Assembly: GCA_024220525.1 (NCBI GenBank)
Contig: JAMYWO010000341.1
Location: forward strand, 1 to 38,195
DNA from: Cochliopodium minus
Taxonomy: Eukaryota > Discosea > Himatismenida > Cochliopodiidae
DNA: 38,195 nt
Reading direction: 5' to 3'
The position numbers and the translations under genes were made by a program. Positions 1-9,141 of this stretch are shown piece by piece. Each line of letters begins with the position of its first letter. The stretch's first letter is position 1. The notes under the pieces were generated by a model. It was not told the origin of the DNA. It made no database searches and saw only the letters and a program-made list of their open reading frames with translations.

Positions 1-92
1 AATAAAATAAAAATAAAATAAAAATAAAATAAAAATAAAATAAAAATAAAATAAAAATAAAATAAAAATAAAATAAATAAAAATAAATAAAT
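1..92. repeat. AT microsatellite, A/T-only
   Basis: The window opens inside a run of short units of the form TAAAA/TAAAAA with no C or G. It lies on the intron side of the possible kinase exon (147-285, minus strand), so it is probably intronic. It continues off the left edge. Confidence 0.85.
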
Positions 93-136
93 TTAATCAA
101 AAAATTAAAATTTAATTTTTTTTTGATTTTTATAAC

Positions 137-285
137 CTTTTGAAACCTTTTGGAAGCTCGAAGAGATGATGTTGAGCTCTTTTTCTTTATTGTTTTGGCT
201 GTTGGTGTCTTCGTTAGAAAACTCCATTTTCTTGCTTATTCTCTTCACTGCAACAGACATCCCTTGCCACTCTCCCAAAAATACA
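137..285 (-). CDS. Possible protein kinase exon (N-lobe), gene continues off the left edge
   Basis: On the minus strand an AG acceptor at 287-286 opens a frame reading VFLGEWQGMSVAVKRISKKM, followed by an Asn/Lys/Ser-rich stretch. This matches the end of the glycine loop and the beta-3 strand of protein kinases (V-x-x-G-x-W-x-G-x-x-V-A-V-K-x-I), closest in style to tyrosine-kinase-like (TKL) kinases; the lysine of VAVK would be the ATP-anchoring residue. Donor GTs lie just after 147 and after 137, and the frame stops soon after, so splicing is expected. The HRD and DFG motifs are not in the window. The exon enters in phase 2, which does not match the phase-1 donor of the cysteine-module exon at 555, so I treat it as a separate gene. 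Seen: the motif. Inferred: kinase identity from one exon only. Confidence 0.4.
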
Positions 286-299
286 CTTTTTTTAATTTT

Positions 300-534
300 A
301 AAAAATAAAAAATAATTAAATAAAAATAAAAAAAATAATTAAATAAAAATAAATAAAAATAAATAAAAATAAATAAAAATAAATAAAAATAAATAAAAAT
401 AAATGAAAATAAATGAAAATAAATGAAAATAAATAAAAATAAATAAAAATAAATAAAAATAAATAAAAATAAATAAAAATAAATGAAAATAAATAAAAAT
501 AAAAAAATAAAATAAATAAAAATAAAAAATTATT
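300..534. repeat. Period-10 microsatellite (AAATAAAAAT)n
   Basis: About 20 copies of a 10-base unit with occasional A-to-G changes giving AAATGAAAAT. The flanks are poly-A-rich. It sits just beyond the end of the cysteine-module gene at 535-1461. The same unit recurs at 15780-15850. Confidence 0.9.
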
Positions 535-1461
535 TTAAAAAAAAAAAAATTTACTGTTCTTTTTTTTGTCAATACAATCATCGCAACTACTTTTGTCCCC
601 AGAAAATTTAGGGAGATTTTCTTGTGTTTTTTTGATGCCACATGAGCAACAGATGCCCTCCATCTTTTTCTTGGTTTTTTGAGATATGTGTTTCTCGGTG
701 CAAGTGACACACACGTTTTTATCTCCCTTGAATTCGTTGGGATTCCCCACTTTTGTTTTCCCACATCCAGAGCAAAGGTTTTCGTATTTGTTTCTTTTCT
801 TTTAAAATAAACAAATAATCTTTAGTTTATCAATTCAAATTAAGATAAAAAAACTTTATTTTTAATTAATCTTATTAAAAGAAAAATAAAAAGTTAATTT
901 AATTATTTTAGAAATAAAATCTTTAAAGATTAATTGAGTGAAAGATAATCTAAATAAATATATTTTTTCTCTCATTTCTGGATCTATTTAATTTTGCTAA
1001 AACATATTTTGTTTGGGGATGTCCAAAAATATTACAACAGTTTAAAATTTGTTTGTAAAAACTTTAAATCCGTTAACAAAGTTGTAATATTTGTACATGT
1101 CTATATTTTGTTCAGATCAAAAAAAAAAAATCAAAATAAAAATAAAAAATAAAAAATAAAATTTAAATTTAAAAAAATAAATAAAAAAAATAAAAAAAAA
1201 ATTAAAAAAAAATACAATAAAATCTCTTTCGTCCTTTTCTTTGGAGCATTTCAGGCAAAACTCTTTTCCAGTCTCGAACATGTGGGGTTGGTAGAAACTA
1301 TTGATTCCGCATTTGGGGCAGACGCCAGACAAAACCTTCTGGAGGTTTTTTTCTCTCTTTCTGATGCGGTTGTTTTCGACACATCTTTCGCAATATACTT
1401 TATCGAACAAGAACTTTGTTGGGTCGTCGTTTCTATCTATTTCACACCCCAAAGTAAGACA
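535..1461 (-). CDS. Cysteine-module protein, four C-x2-C/C-x2-C units (5' end unresolved)
   Basis: Two exons are clear: 1461-1216 and 798-555 (or read through to the stop at 535-537). They join in phase 0 across a 417-nt intron that holds a short inverted-repeat element. They encode four repeats of one pattern: a cysteine pair, about 8-12 residues with a conserved P-x2-F (PTKF, QPHMF, NPNEF, LPKF), then a second pair (CERC, CLKC, CVTC, CDDC). This is a plausible four-cysteine zinc-binding module. The first pair is irregular (C-L-T-L-G-C). The ending KKKNSK also occurs as coding sequence in the related gene at 14679-15747, which favours reading through rather than splicing at 555. No start codon is evident before the acceptor at 1463-1462. 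I do not recognise a named family; zinc binding is inferred from spacing. Confidence 0.6.
1018..1101. mobile_element. Short inverted-repeat element (MITE-like), copy 1
   Basis: The ends form an imperfect inverted repeat of about 20 bases: GGATGTCCAAAAATATTAC at the left and GTAATATTTGTACATGTC at the right. The interior is also partly self-complementary around GTTAACAAA. A roughly 90% identical 72-base copy lies at 13745-13816. It sits in an intron of the cysteine-module gene. It carries no coding capacity. Two copies of a small palindromic unit fit a non-autonomous DNA transposon remnant, though a clear target-site duplication was not seen. Confidence 0.55.
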
Positions 1462-1718
1462 CTGTTTATATTCAAAAAAAAAACATATCAATTAATGTTG
1501 AAAAAAAAAAATTTTCTACAAACGCTTAATGAAAAATTTTTTTTGTAAGAATTTAATATCGCAATATAATTTGGATCAATTTTATATTTCAACATATGAT
1601 AGTATATAAATTGATCATTCATTGAATATAATCATATTATCATTTGTTTATGTTGATTAATATTGATCCATTCGATATATTTACTAACAAATTTTCAATA
1701 TTTGTATTTATTTTATCA

Positions 1719-2128
1719 TTAATTTTTTTTTTTTACTTTTCCTCTGCTTTTTAACTCAATTTTGGTTTCTTTATCATTTTCAACACAACTGTCACAAGTG
1801 TGGGTGCCTTCTTTTATGGTGGTCTTTTTATTATTCAAGCCACAAACCACGCATTCATTTTTTTTTATCCTACTACGTTTTATTTGGGAGTGTTTCTTGT
1901 GGCATTCATCACACCTAAATTAAAAAATAAAAACAAAAAATAATAAAATTTTGGATTTAACCTTTTTTTGTATCCTGTGAACTTCCCCAAGTTGGTGGTT
2001 GTGTTGTTTTTGCAGCTGAAGCATTGGATGAAAACTTTTGGAGGCTCTAAAACTATGGTGGGAGAAATTTCTTCAATTATGGTGTTATCATTTGTCTGAT
2101 TAGAACGCTGTAAATTCCTATGAAACAT
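1719..2128 (-). CDS. Small cysteine-module protein (two units)
   Basis: Two exons, 2128-1962 and 1914-1719, join in frame (an AG|G codon gives Arg) to a 120-residue protein. It holds two copies of the paired-cysteine module: CFSC ... GKF ... CDEC and CVVC-G ... CDSC, then a Lys-rich tail ending KKKN before a TAA stop. The ATG at 2128 is the first in-frame Met of the exon, whose frame is open further upstream, so an extra 5' exon is possible; the ORF at 2186-2434 does not join in phase. Module spacing matches the genes at 535-1461, 13841-14249 and 14679-15747. Function unknown; a zinc-binding protein is inferred. Confidence 0.55.
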
Positions 2129-2185
2129 TGAGTTTTTAAAAATAAGTTGCTGCAAAATTTCAATAAATATTATTTTTAAAAATTG

Positions 2186-2434
2186 TTACTTTTCATTTTC
2201 GAGTTTTTGTGGATGATCAGATTTTTTTTCGTGGATAATTACATTTTCTATGATGTCTTGTATACCGTGTTTGTCGGAGTTTGAATTTTTATTTTCTTTC
2301 CTTTTGGAAGAAGAATGGTCGGTTGATTTAGATAAAAGTTTTTTGTCACTAAGATGTCTTTTCGATCTAAGTAATAAAAACAATAATGAAAAATAAAAAA
2401 AAAGGAATGTAAATGAAAAAATGATACTCTTCAT
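2186..2434 (-). CDS. Small protein with N-terminal hydrophobic segment, unknown function
   Basis: An 82-residue frame begins with MKSIIFSFTFLFFYF and a run of Leu, which looks like a signal peptide or signal anchor of about 20 residues. A Ser/Lys/Asn-rich polar tail follows, with HEKKSDHPQK near the end. It ends in TAA at 2186-2188. It lies between two other minus-strand frames, 57 bases upstream of the cysteine-module start. It does not splice in phase to the next exon, so I list it alone. It could be a real short secreted or anchored protein or a chance frame; low complexity limits the call. Confidence 0.35.
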   Translation of the reverse strand: MKSIIFSFTFLFFYFSLLFLLLRSKRHLSDKKLLSKSTDHSSSKRKENKNSNSDKHGIQDIIENVIIHEKKSDHPQKLENEK

Positions 2435-2533
2435 GATTCTTTGAATCTGTTTTTGTGTGTGATTTTTTGTTATATAGGGGTGATTCACTTTTAAATAGAA
2501 ATAAAATGTTATTTCATATTAGAATAAAAAAAA

Positions 2534-3607
2534 TTACTTTTCTAATTTTTGTTTTTCATTGAAATCTTTATCTTTTCTTTTGATGGATTTTTTGGAAGAG
2601 GATTTATCGTAATTACGCGTGGAAGGTGACTTTTCTTTTTCTCGAGTGTACTTTTGTTTTTTTTCTCTGCTTGGAGAAGCATGTGAAGTGGAGCCGGATT
2701 TAGCGTGAGATTCATCTTTGGAAGTGTTGAATACCTCCCTTCCATTGTTACTAGGTCTCACTGAGCTGTCTGATTGGGACAAAGGCCTCTTTTTATGTAA
2801 ATTGTATTTCTCCTTGTTATTCTCTCTATAATTTTTATCATTATAATTGGATATATTCTTTCTATCAAATAATTTATCATTATTGGTATAATCCCTACTG
2901 TCATTCTTTTCATTATCCCAATTATTGTTTTTTTCTTTATCCTCATTCCTATAATTATTACTCCTGCTGGGGCTGTTGGATCTATAAGAGAAAACATATG
3001 CATCATTTTTTTTATCCTCGTTGTATTTACTACGAGATGGGGAATCATTCCTATGATGTCCATTATATTTAAAATTATCCCTTGAATAATTATCATAATC
3101 AGATTTCTTTGTATCCCTATCATTATACTCACTGTTATTTTTATTATATCTGTTTGGAGATACACTTCTATTTCTTGATGAATTGTTATATGAATCATTG
3201 TTATTATAATTAGGACTATTTTTGGTTCTTGCGGATCTTATTGAGCTTCTCATATCTCCTTTCTTCATATTATCTGTATTGAGAGTTATGATGATAGATC
3301 CTGGACCATTTTCATCGTTATGTGAGCTCAATATCTTCCTCTGATTATTATTGTTATGAAAATGATTTGTAAAGGTTCCTATATTATTATCATTTTTGTT
3401 GAAATTATTCTCATAATTTTTGTTTGGATTCCTATTGTTTTTTCTGGAACGTATATCTTGGAATTTGTTGTTGAGGTTTGTGTGATTCTTCCTTTGTTCA
3501 TTCCTAATGGAAATGATTGTTTCTCTCCTATGCTTGGTTTGGTCAAGACTATGATCTTTCTCATCAAAACTTGAGGAATCATCTTCTATCAAAACAGATC
3601 TTTTCAT
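2534..3607 (-). CDS. Asn/Arg/Ser-rich low-complexity protein with SPSR motifs
   Basis: A single uninterrupted 357-residue frame starts at ATG 3607 and ends in TAA at 2534. The protein is almost entirely polar: Asn runs, Arg-Asp/Glu mixtures, and repeated S-P-S-R motifs (NDSPSRS, SNSPSRS, ASPSREKK). The C terminus is Lys/Glu-rich (KSPSTRNYDKSSSKKSIKRKDKD). No folded domain is evident. Composition resembles RS-like disordered proteins that take part in RNA processing, but that is compositional analogy only. The long clean frame in such AT-rich DNA supports it as a real gene. A GTAA follows the last Lys codon, so a further exon cannot be excluded. Confidence 0.7.
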   Translation of the reverse strand: MKRSVLIEDDSSSFDEKDHSLDQTKHRRETIISIRNEQRKNHTNLNNKFQDIRSRKNNRNPNKNYENNFNKNDNNIGTFTNHFHNNNNQRKILSSHNDENGPGSIIITLNTDNMKKGDMRSSIRSARTKNSPNYNNNDSYNNSSRNRSVSPNRYNKNNSEYNDRDTKKSDYDNYSRDNFKYNGHHRNDSPSRSKYNEDKKNDAYVFSYRSNSPSRSNNYRNEDKEKNNNWDNEKNDSRDYTNNDKLFDRKNISNYNDKNYRENNKEKYNLHKKRPLSQSDSSVRPSNNGREVFNTSKDESHAKSGSTSHASPSREKKQKYTREKEKSPSTRNYDKSSSKKSIKRKDKDFNEKQKLEK

Positions 3608-3666
3608 TTTTTTTTTTTTCCAAATAAATATCTCAAATCCTTTTTATTTACATATTTTTATTTGCT

Positions 3667-6600
3667 TTATAATTTATAATAAACAGGAGTATCCTTGATG
3701 ATCAAAGGATATTGTTGGTGGAAAAGTTGGATAAGCTCCTTTGCGAGATCAGAATCAGTTCCGAGGGAGGACCATTGGATGAAGAGCTGATGGAGATCCT
3801 TGAGAGAAATGAAGAGGGAAGTATAAGAATCACCAAAAGAAGCACCAGCCCTGATCAAAAGATGCTCAGTCTTGCGAGAAAGATCAGAGTGGATCAAAAA
3901 ACCAACCTTTTTGAATGAAAATAAATTAAAATATATATATTTGAAGAGGAACGATTGTTACCTGGTAAGAAGCAACGATAGAGAGGTGTGAAAACTCATC
4001 TATCATTTTTTTCAAGTAGTTGAGGGACACTTCTTCGGTTTCAACTTGTTTGGGGAAGGCCAAGTAAGTGATGCGGGAACGGAACTCGCTCAACAAAGAG
4101 AAATCAGAAATTTTATCGTTGAACTTTAACTTTTTGAAGAGAGATCTGGCACTGGGGGTGAGAGTGGTATGGGAAACTACTGTAAATTTTGAATTAGGAG
4201 ATTGTTGAGGTTCTTCTTTGTTGATCACTTCAGCTTTATACTTTTCAGAGTTTCCAAAGTTGAGGTATTGATCTGGAGAAAGTATGACGCTTGGGTACAA
4301 CTTGTGAAGTTGAGTTGCCATTTCTTTCACGACCTCTCTAACCTCTCTTTCGTTGCCATCTGGCCCCATTCTCCCAATGAAAAGTTTATGCAAGTCCTTG
4401 AGAGACATGGAGTAACAAAGAGCGGTGACTTTGCAACCAGGGTTGGTGATGTTGAAGATCTCAGAACCATTCTCCCATTTTTTGCGAGGCTCATAAGTTG
4501 ATTCGAATTTGGATTTACGCAAAGTGATTTCTCCTAAATACTTTTTCTGAGTGAAAACGTCAGTTCCTTGTACCCTGAACAGAGGAACGTTCATGGAGTT
4601 TGTTTTGGAAGAAGTCAAACGAGCAACTCTTGCTTCCTTGTGTGAAACCAACTCCAATGAAGTTTCGACAGAAACACCACTGATCAAGAAAGTGATAAGA
4701 AGCTCAGAGGTGAGAGAAGGATATTGGTTATCAGTCCACTTGTTCTCAGTGAGAAGCATCACACCAGGCTTGGTTACAAAAAATCCGTCTTCTATTCTAC
4801 CTTCACTTTCTTCAATGAGAGTAGAGAAGTGAGAGAGGTAGTTTTTCTCCATGGGAGTGAGACTTCTATTGATAACTTTCTCTATCTCAATAGATTGTTT
4901 GAGTTGATGATTTTCTGATGAAAAAATACGTGTAGAAATCTTTGCCAAGTTTTCATAGTTCTCCAAGTTGGAGTCTTCATAAGAAACATAGAAAGGATCA
5001 AAAAGAGGGTAAAGTTCTTTGTAGGTGGCTTGATCATCTTTGCTGATCAAGTTTTTATTTACCAACAACTGTAAATACTCTTCGTAAATTTGTCTGGCAT
5101 TGTTTGTATCTTCCAAAGTCATTCCCGACTCTTTGCTCTTCAAAAATTGGATGATCTTTTCTTGGTAGATCTTAGATTCGGGTATGAAATAAAACTTGGA
5201 GAAAATGGCGACTTGTCCACCCATCCACCTCGTAAATGCCCTTTGAAGTCTGACTTTTTCGGGCAATAAATCTACCTTTTCGGTCAAAACAGGTTTAACT
5301 TGAAGCTCAAAAACTTTTTCAAAAACCAAATCAGCAAATTCTTCAGAAGAGAGATCTTTAACATTACCGAGAGTGGATAAAAAATCATCAATAGATCTCA
5401 ATCCCTAAATAATATAAATTTTGAAATTAAAAAACAAAAAAACCAAGAAATTATATTTTTTTTACCAAGGGTTCCATTTCTCTAATGTCAGAAATGCTAT
5501 CCCACCATCTCCTCATTTCCTCAGACTTTTTAAGCATGTTATCGTAATTGTGCTCTGTCCATCTAAAGTCCTCGACAAAAAAAGGCATGAACTTTTCTTC
5601 GAATTTCAACAAATTTTCATCGCTCAACTTATTTTCCTCCAAAATTCTTTTATACCCAGAGTTATCTCCTCTCAAGCAATACAAATAGTTTGCACGAATT
5701 ACTTTTTTAGCATTCTGTAAGAAATTCTCACGGTCAGAAAAGTCAACTTTTAAATCTAAAAACAGTGGATAAATCCTTCTTGTGTTGAAGTCATAATCAA
5801 GACCACTTTTCTTCAAGGAATCAACAAAAATCATGTCAGCAAGAGTCATTGTAGTTGCCTCACTGATCTAAATTTGAACAAATTTAAAATAGAATATTTT
5901 TTTTTGGATTGTAATTTTTTACCATTCTCCACGCAATATAAGCTCTTCTGTGATAAATGGAATTATTTCCTATGAAAATTAAATCAGGGATGGTAAAATG
6001 TCCGAAATCGTGAGCCATGTATGTCAACTCATGAATTTCATCTTTTTTTTTGGTTAAAGGAATACCCCCGTTCAAACCAGGGTTCCAATAATTGTTTTGT
6101 CTCCTGTTCTGTGCTGCTCTAAAAAATACTCCAAAATTCAAAACGTGATTCTGAAGGTTTCTGTACCCATATTGAACCGCAAAAGGATTGTTGTAATACT
6201 TATTATTTTCTGGGAGAGAAAGTTATTTATATTAAAAAATGACAGAAAAAAATAAAATTCATTACCTACAAATGAAGCTACACTGACTGAAAAATCAATA
6301 ACTCTGGTCGGAGATTGTTTGTTGAATTCGACATCCAGCAAATTTTTGTAGTAAATAGTGTCTTTCAAGTACTCAGAAATGACCATGTCTCTGGAGGATC
6401 TCTTAAGACCGTATTGTGCGAGTTCATGGTAAGTAAGATTTGCTTCCTTGATCACGAAGATGTCATCCCATCCGAAAGTTTCTCTGTCAAAAAAGTTTTG
6501 GGTTCTCTTTTGGATGTTGATTTTACCCAAAGTATCATATGTGTACAACTTTACAGATATTTCGTTGTCTTTCAAAGTGCGAACCCACCTAATTAATTAT

Positions 6601-7264
6601 TGATTAATTTATTTGATGAATTGAGTCTTTTTTAATATAATTCTTTGGTTTATAAAGAGATGTAATAATAATTAATATAATTCTTTGAAATTTTACATTT
6701 TGCATCTATTAACAGCAACTGTCTCATTTTTGAAGCTGCTGAAGTGTTCGGAATTGGGCTGATACAAATTGCTCTCCTCCGTGATGACTGCCAATGGGAT
6801 CAATTTGTTTGGTTCTTTCAATTGCAACAATGTTTTGGCATAGATATCAGATAGTGAATGGGGCGCCCTTAATACCTCTATCCCGTAGTTATATTCGAAA
6901 TTTTTGATGTATTCTTGATATTTGAGAATGTTAGTGGTCTTAAGATAAATGAATCTTCTCATTATTCCCGTTCTATGGAACCTATTTTCATATAATGCTT
7001 TATCTTGAAATTTTTTGAGCATTTCCTTTTATTAATAAATAAATTGTTGGTATCATTTCAAAAATAAAATTTGATAAATCGAAATAATTTGTTCAATAAT
7101 TTTCCTACCCTTCTCTTATTCTCATCTTCTTCATATTCCTTGTTCTCAATGGCTTCATATAAAAACATCAAGCTTGTAACCTCTTTTTTTATTAATAAAG
7201 ATAAACTCAAATATTTAATTTATTTTTTCTTGTTACCATTATTTTCGTTCTCTTTTGTTTTCAT
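3667..7264 (-). CDS. Chimeric nucleotide-metabolism protein: Ham1-like region, HDFGH domain and two degenerate ThyX domains
   Basis: Eight exons (7264-7237, 7182-7109, 7025-6697, 6588-6266, 6209-5923, 5867-5466, 5404-3962, 3906-3667) join with consistent phases to exactly 1041 codons plus TAA. Residues about 57-150 resemble Ham1/RdgB-type NTP pyrophosphatases: [15 protein letters not shown] followed by YGIEVLRAP and VITEESNLY, the last like the acidic V-x-D/E-[DE]-[ST]-G-L segment. Around 318 lies HDFGHF-x-IPDLIF, a probable metal-ligand cluster, followed by YIAWRMISEATTM. Around 715-850 is a ThyX-like domain ([20 protein letters not shown], then LKDLHKLF and a C-terminal helix); the canonical R-H-R-x7-S flavin/dUMP motif is replaced by S-H-K. 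A second ThyX-like domain near the C terminus reads [17 protein letters not shown], with R-A-G in place of R-H-R. Known: ThyX makes dTMP with FAD; Ham1 removes non-canonical NTPs. Inferred: the fused domains act on nucleotides, with the ThyX parts probably not standard synthases. ThyX calls are firmer than the Ham1 call. Confidence 0.75.
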
Positions 7265-7430
7265 TTTTTTTTTTTATTTTAAATTGAGATAGTTTGATAT
7301 TTTGAACATATAAAGAATTGATTCCAATAGATTTCAATAATTTTTAACTTCTTTTTGAAAATGTTGATCAATTTTTTGAATTGTGAATTTTTTGAATTTT
7401 TTTAGGAAAAGATGTTGAGTGAAAATGGGG

Positions 7431-9082
7431 TCAATCAAAATCAATGTTATTATAAATTAGATATCCGACCAATGTGGACATAAGAATTATGATGAAGAAC
7501 ATGAAATAGACTAAAAACTTGAATTTCTTGGAAACCTTTAAATCACTGTTTTCACCACTCTTGAACTTGTTCTTCAACAAAGGATCAGTGCTGTCCATGA
7601 TGTAGATCGTCTTCTCCCTGGTGAGATAGCTCAAGAGGTTCTTTTTCTTGGGCTTCCTCTCTTTGAAGGACTCATAAAGAAACATCTTGTCTTCTAAGGT
7701 TTCGGTTTCTATGTGGAAAATATGTTCATGTGTTTCAACACTAAACTTTTTTTCGTTTTTGATTTGATAAACTGTTTTTTTTTAAAATTTTAGTTCTTGT
7801 TTCAATACTTTAATTTTTTTTGATGTTTTCTATTAAATATTTTTTGATTCTATTCATTTTACCTGTTTTAATATTGGTGTTGTGAACAAAATATAAAGGC
7901 TCCAAAACCATCTCTCTGCTGAAAAGCCTCTTCACAGTTTCGTTGACAGAGATCATGAAAGAGTCGTTAAAAAAGATAAGCGAAACTTTCTGGTTTTTCT
8001 TTTCTTGCAATAAAGTAATCTGTTTTTCGCTTTCATATACTCTAGTTGGTTTTATCACTTGCTAAGTAAATAAAAAAAAATTAGAAAAATCTTGATATAT
8101 TATTAGTTTTAATTATTTTTACATCTTTAAAGCTTGATTTTGGGTTTATTCTTTCTTGCAAATTACAAAGTCTCACATTGTTTTCCCACTTTCTTTTAGT
8201 TTCATTTATGAAATTTGTAGCAAATTCTGAAAAAAAAAATGAAGAAATTTATTGGACATTTTTAATAAAAAAATTTACTTATTTTTTCTAGTGCAATTCT
8301 AATTCCCTTGTAATCTTTGTGCTTTTTATTGGTGTTTTTGAGAATCTCTTCAAGCAACAGAACATATCTAGGTAGCCTTTGTATTGGAACAATTAAAAGG
8401 GAGTAGATGTCGAGTCCAATTTTGCTTTGTTCTTGTTGTTTTTGGAGAAATTCCAAAAATTTCTTACTTTTTTTCGATTTTTCTAGTAACTTGATAGAAG
8501 CCTCATAATTATTTGTGTATACTAAAATTAATAATAAAGAATAAATTTCATCATGGTTCGAGGGTATATATTGTGAAATAGATCGTTCAATAAAATAAAT
8601 ATGATTGATTAGTACCCGAATATAATTTCAGAGAATCACATATCTTCAAAAAGGGTGTGCTTATCATTATTTCGGATTGATCTTTTGTCTCCATTGTATT
8701 CTTCAATATTTCCAGGAAGATCAGATGGATTTGATAAATCACCTGGATATTTCCGAAGAGGATCTTGATATCTTCAGTATTTAGAATTTTGCTGTTGGAA
8801 ATGGGATTCATATAATAATCTACCACTATGGATAATTGTTTTCCAAAGCTTTTTTCAAAAGTGAAATGAAAATATAAATTTTTACAAAGCAATATTTTGT
8901 TCATGTATGGTGATTTACCTCAATTCCGTGGATAGAATCTCTTTGATTATATTTTCTCTTTTATCGAGATCGAAAGAAAATATTAATTAATTTAAAAAAT
9001 TCTTTCAATATAATTACCTCTTTGTATTATTAATCAATTTATCTTGCTGCCCCTTTTCATTAATGATCAATTTATTTCCCAT
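7431..9082 (-). CDS. RhoGEF (DH-PH) with C-terminal transmembrane anchor
   Basis: Seven exons (9082-9018, 8957-8919, 8848-8616, 8521-8279, 8226-8123, 8061-7863, 7771-7431) join in phase to 407 residues. The Dbl-homology domain starts with IIKEILSTELSFGKQLSIVV (CR1-like I-x2-E-x2-x-T-E-x-S) and contains SLLIVPIQRLPRYVLLLEEI, the hallmark CR3 helix. A PH-like domain follows (KNQKVSLIFFNDSFMIS ... EKKFSVETHEHIFHI). After a basic linker the protein ends in one hydrophobic segment, KFLVYFMFFIIILMSTLVGY, and a ten-residue polar tail, so it looks tail-anchored. Known: DH domains load GTP onto Rho-family GTPases. Inferred: this one acts at an endomembrane or the plasma membrane. The start ATG lies only about 60 bp from the stop of the RCC1-like gene. 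Confidence 0.85.
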
Positions 9083-9141
9083 CAAAAATCAATTTTATAT
9101 TTTTTTTTAATTTTTAAATTTTTTTGTCATATATTGATGAA

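Noticed and set aside
339-764. Long minus-strand frame with Phe/Ile/Tyr-rich tail
   Set aside because: Most of it is translation of the period-10 microsatellite; only the cysteine-module part in another frame is credible.
2758-3198. Ile/Met-rich minus-strand frame
   Set aside because: Shadow of the Asn/Arg/Ser-rich protein in another frame.
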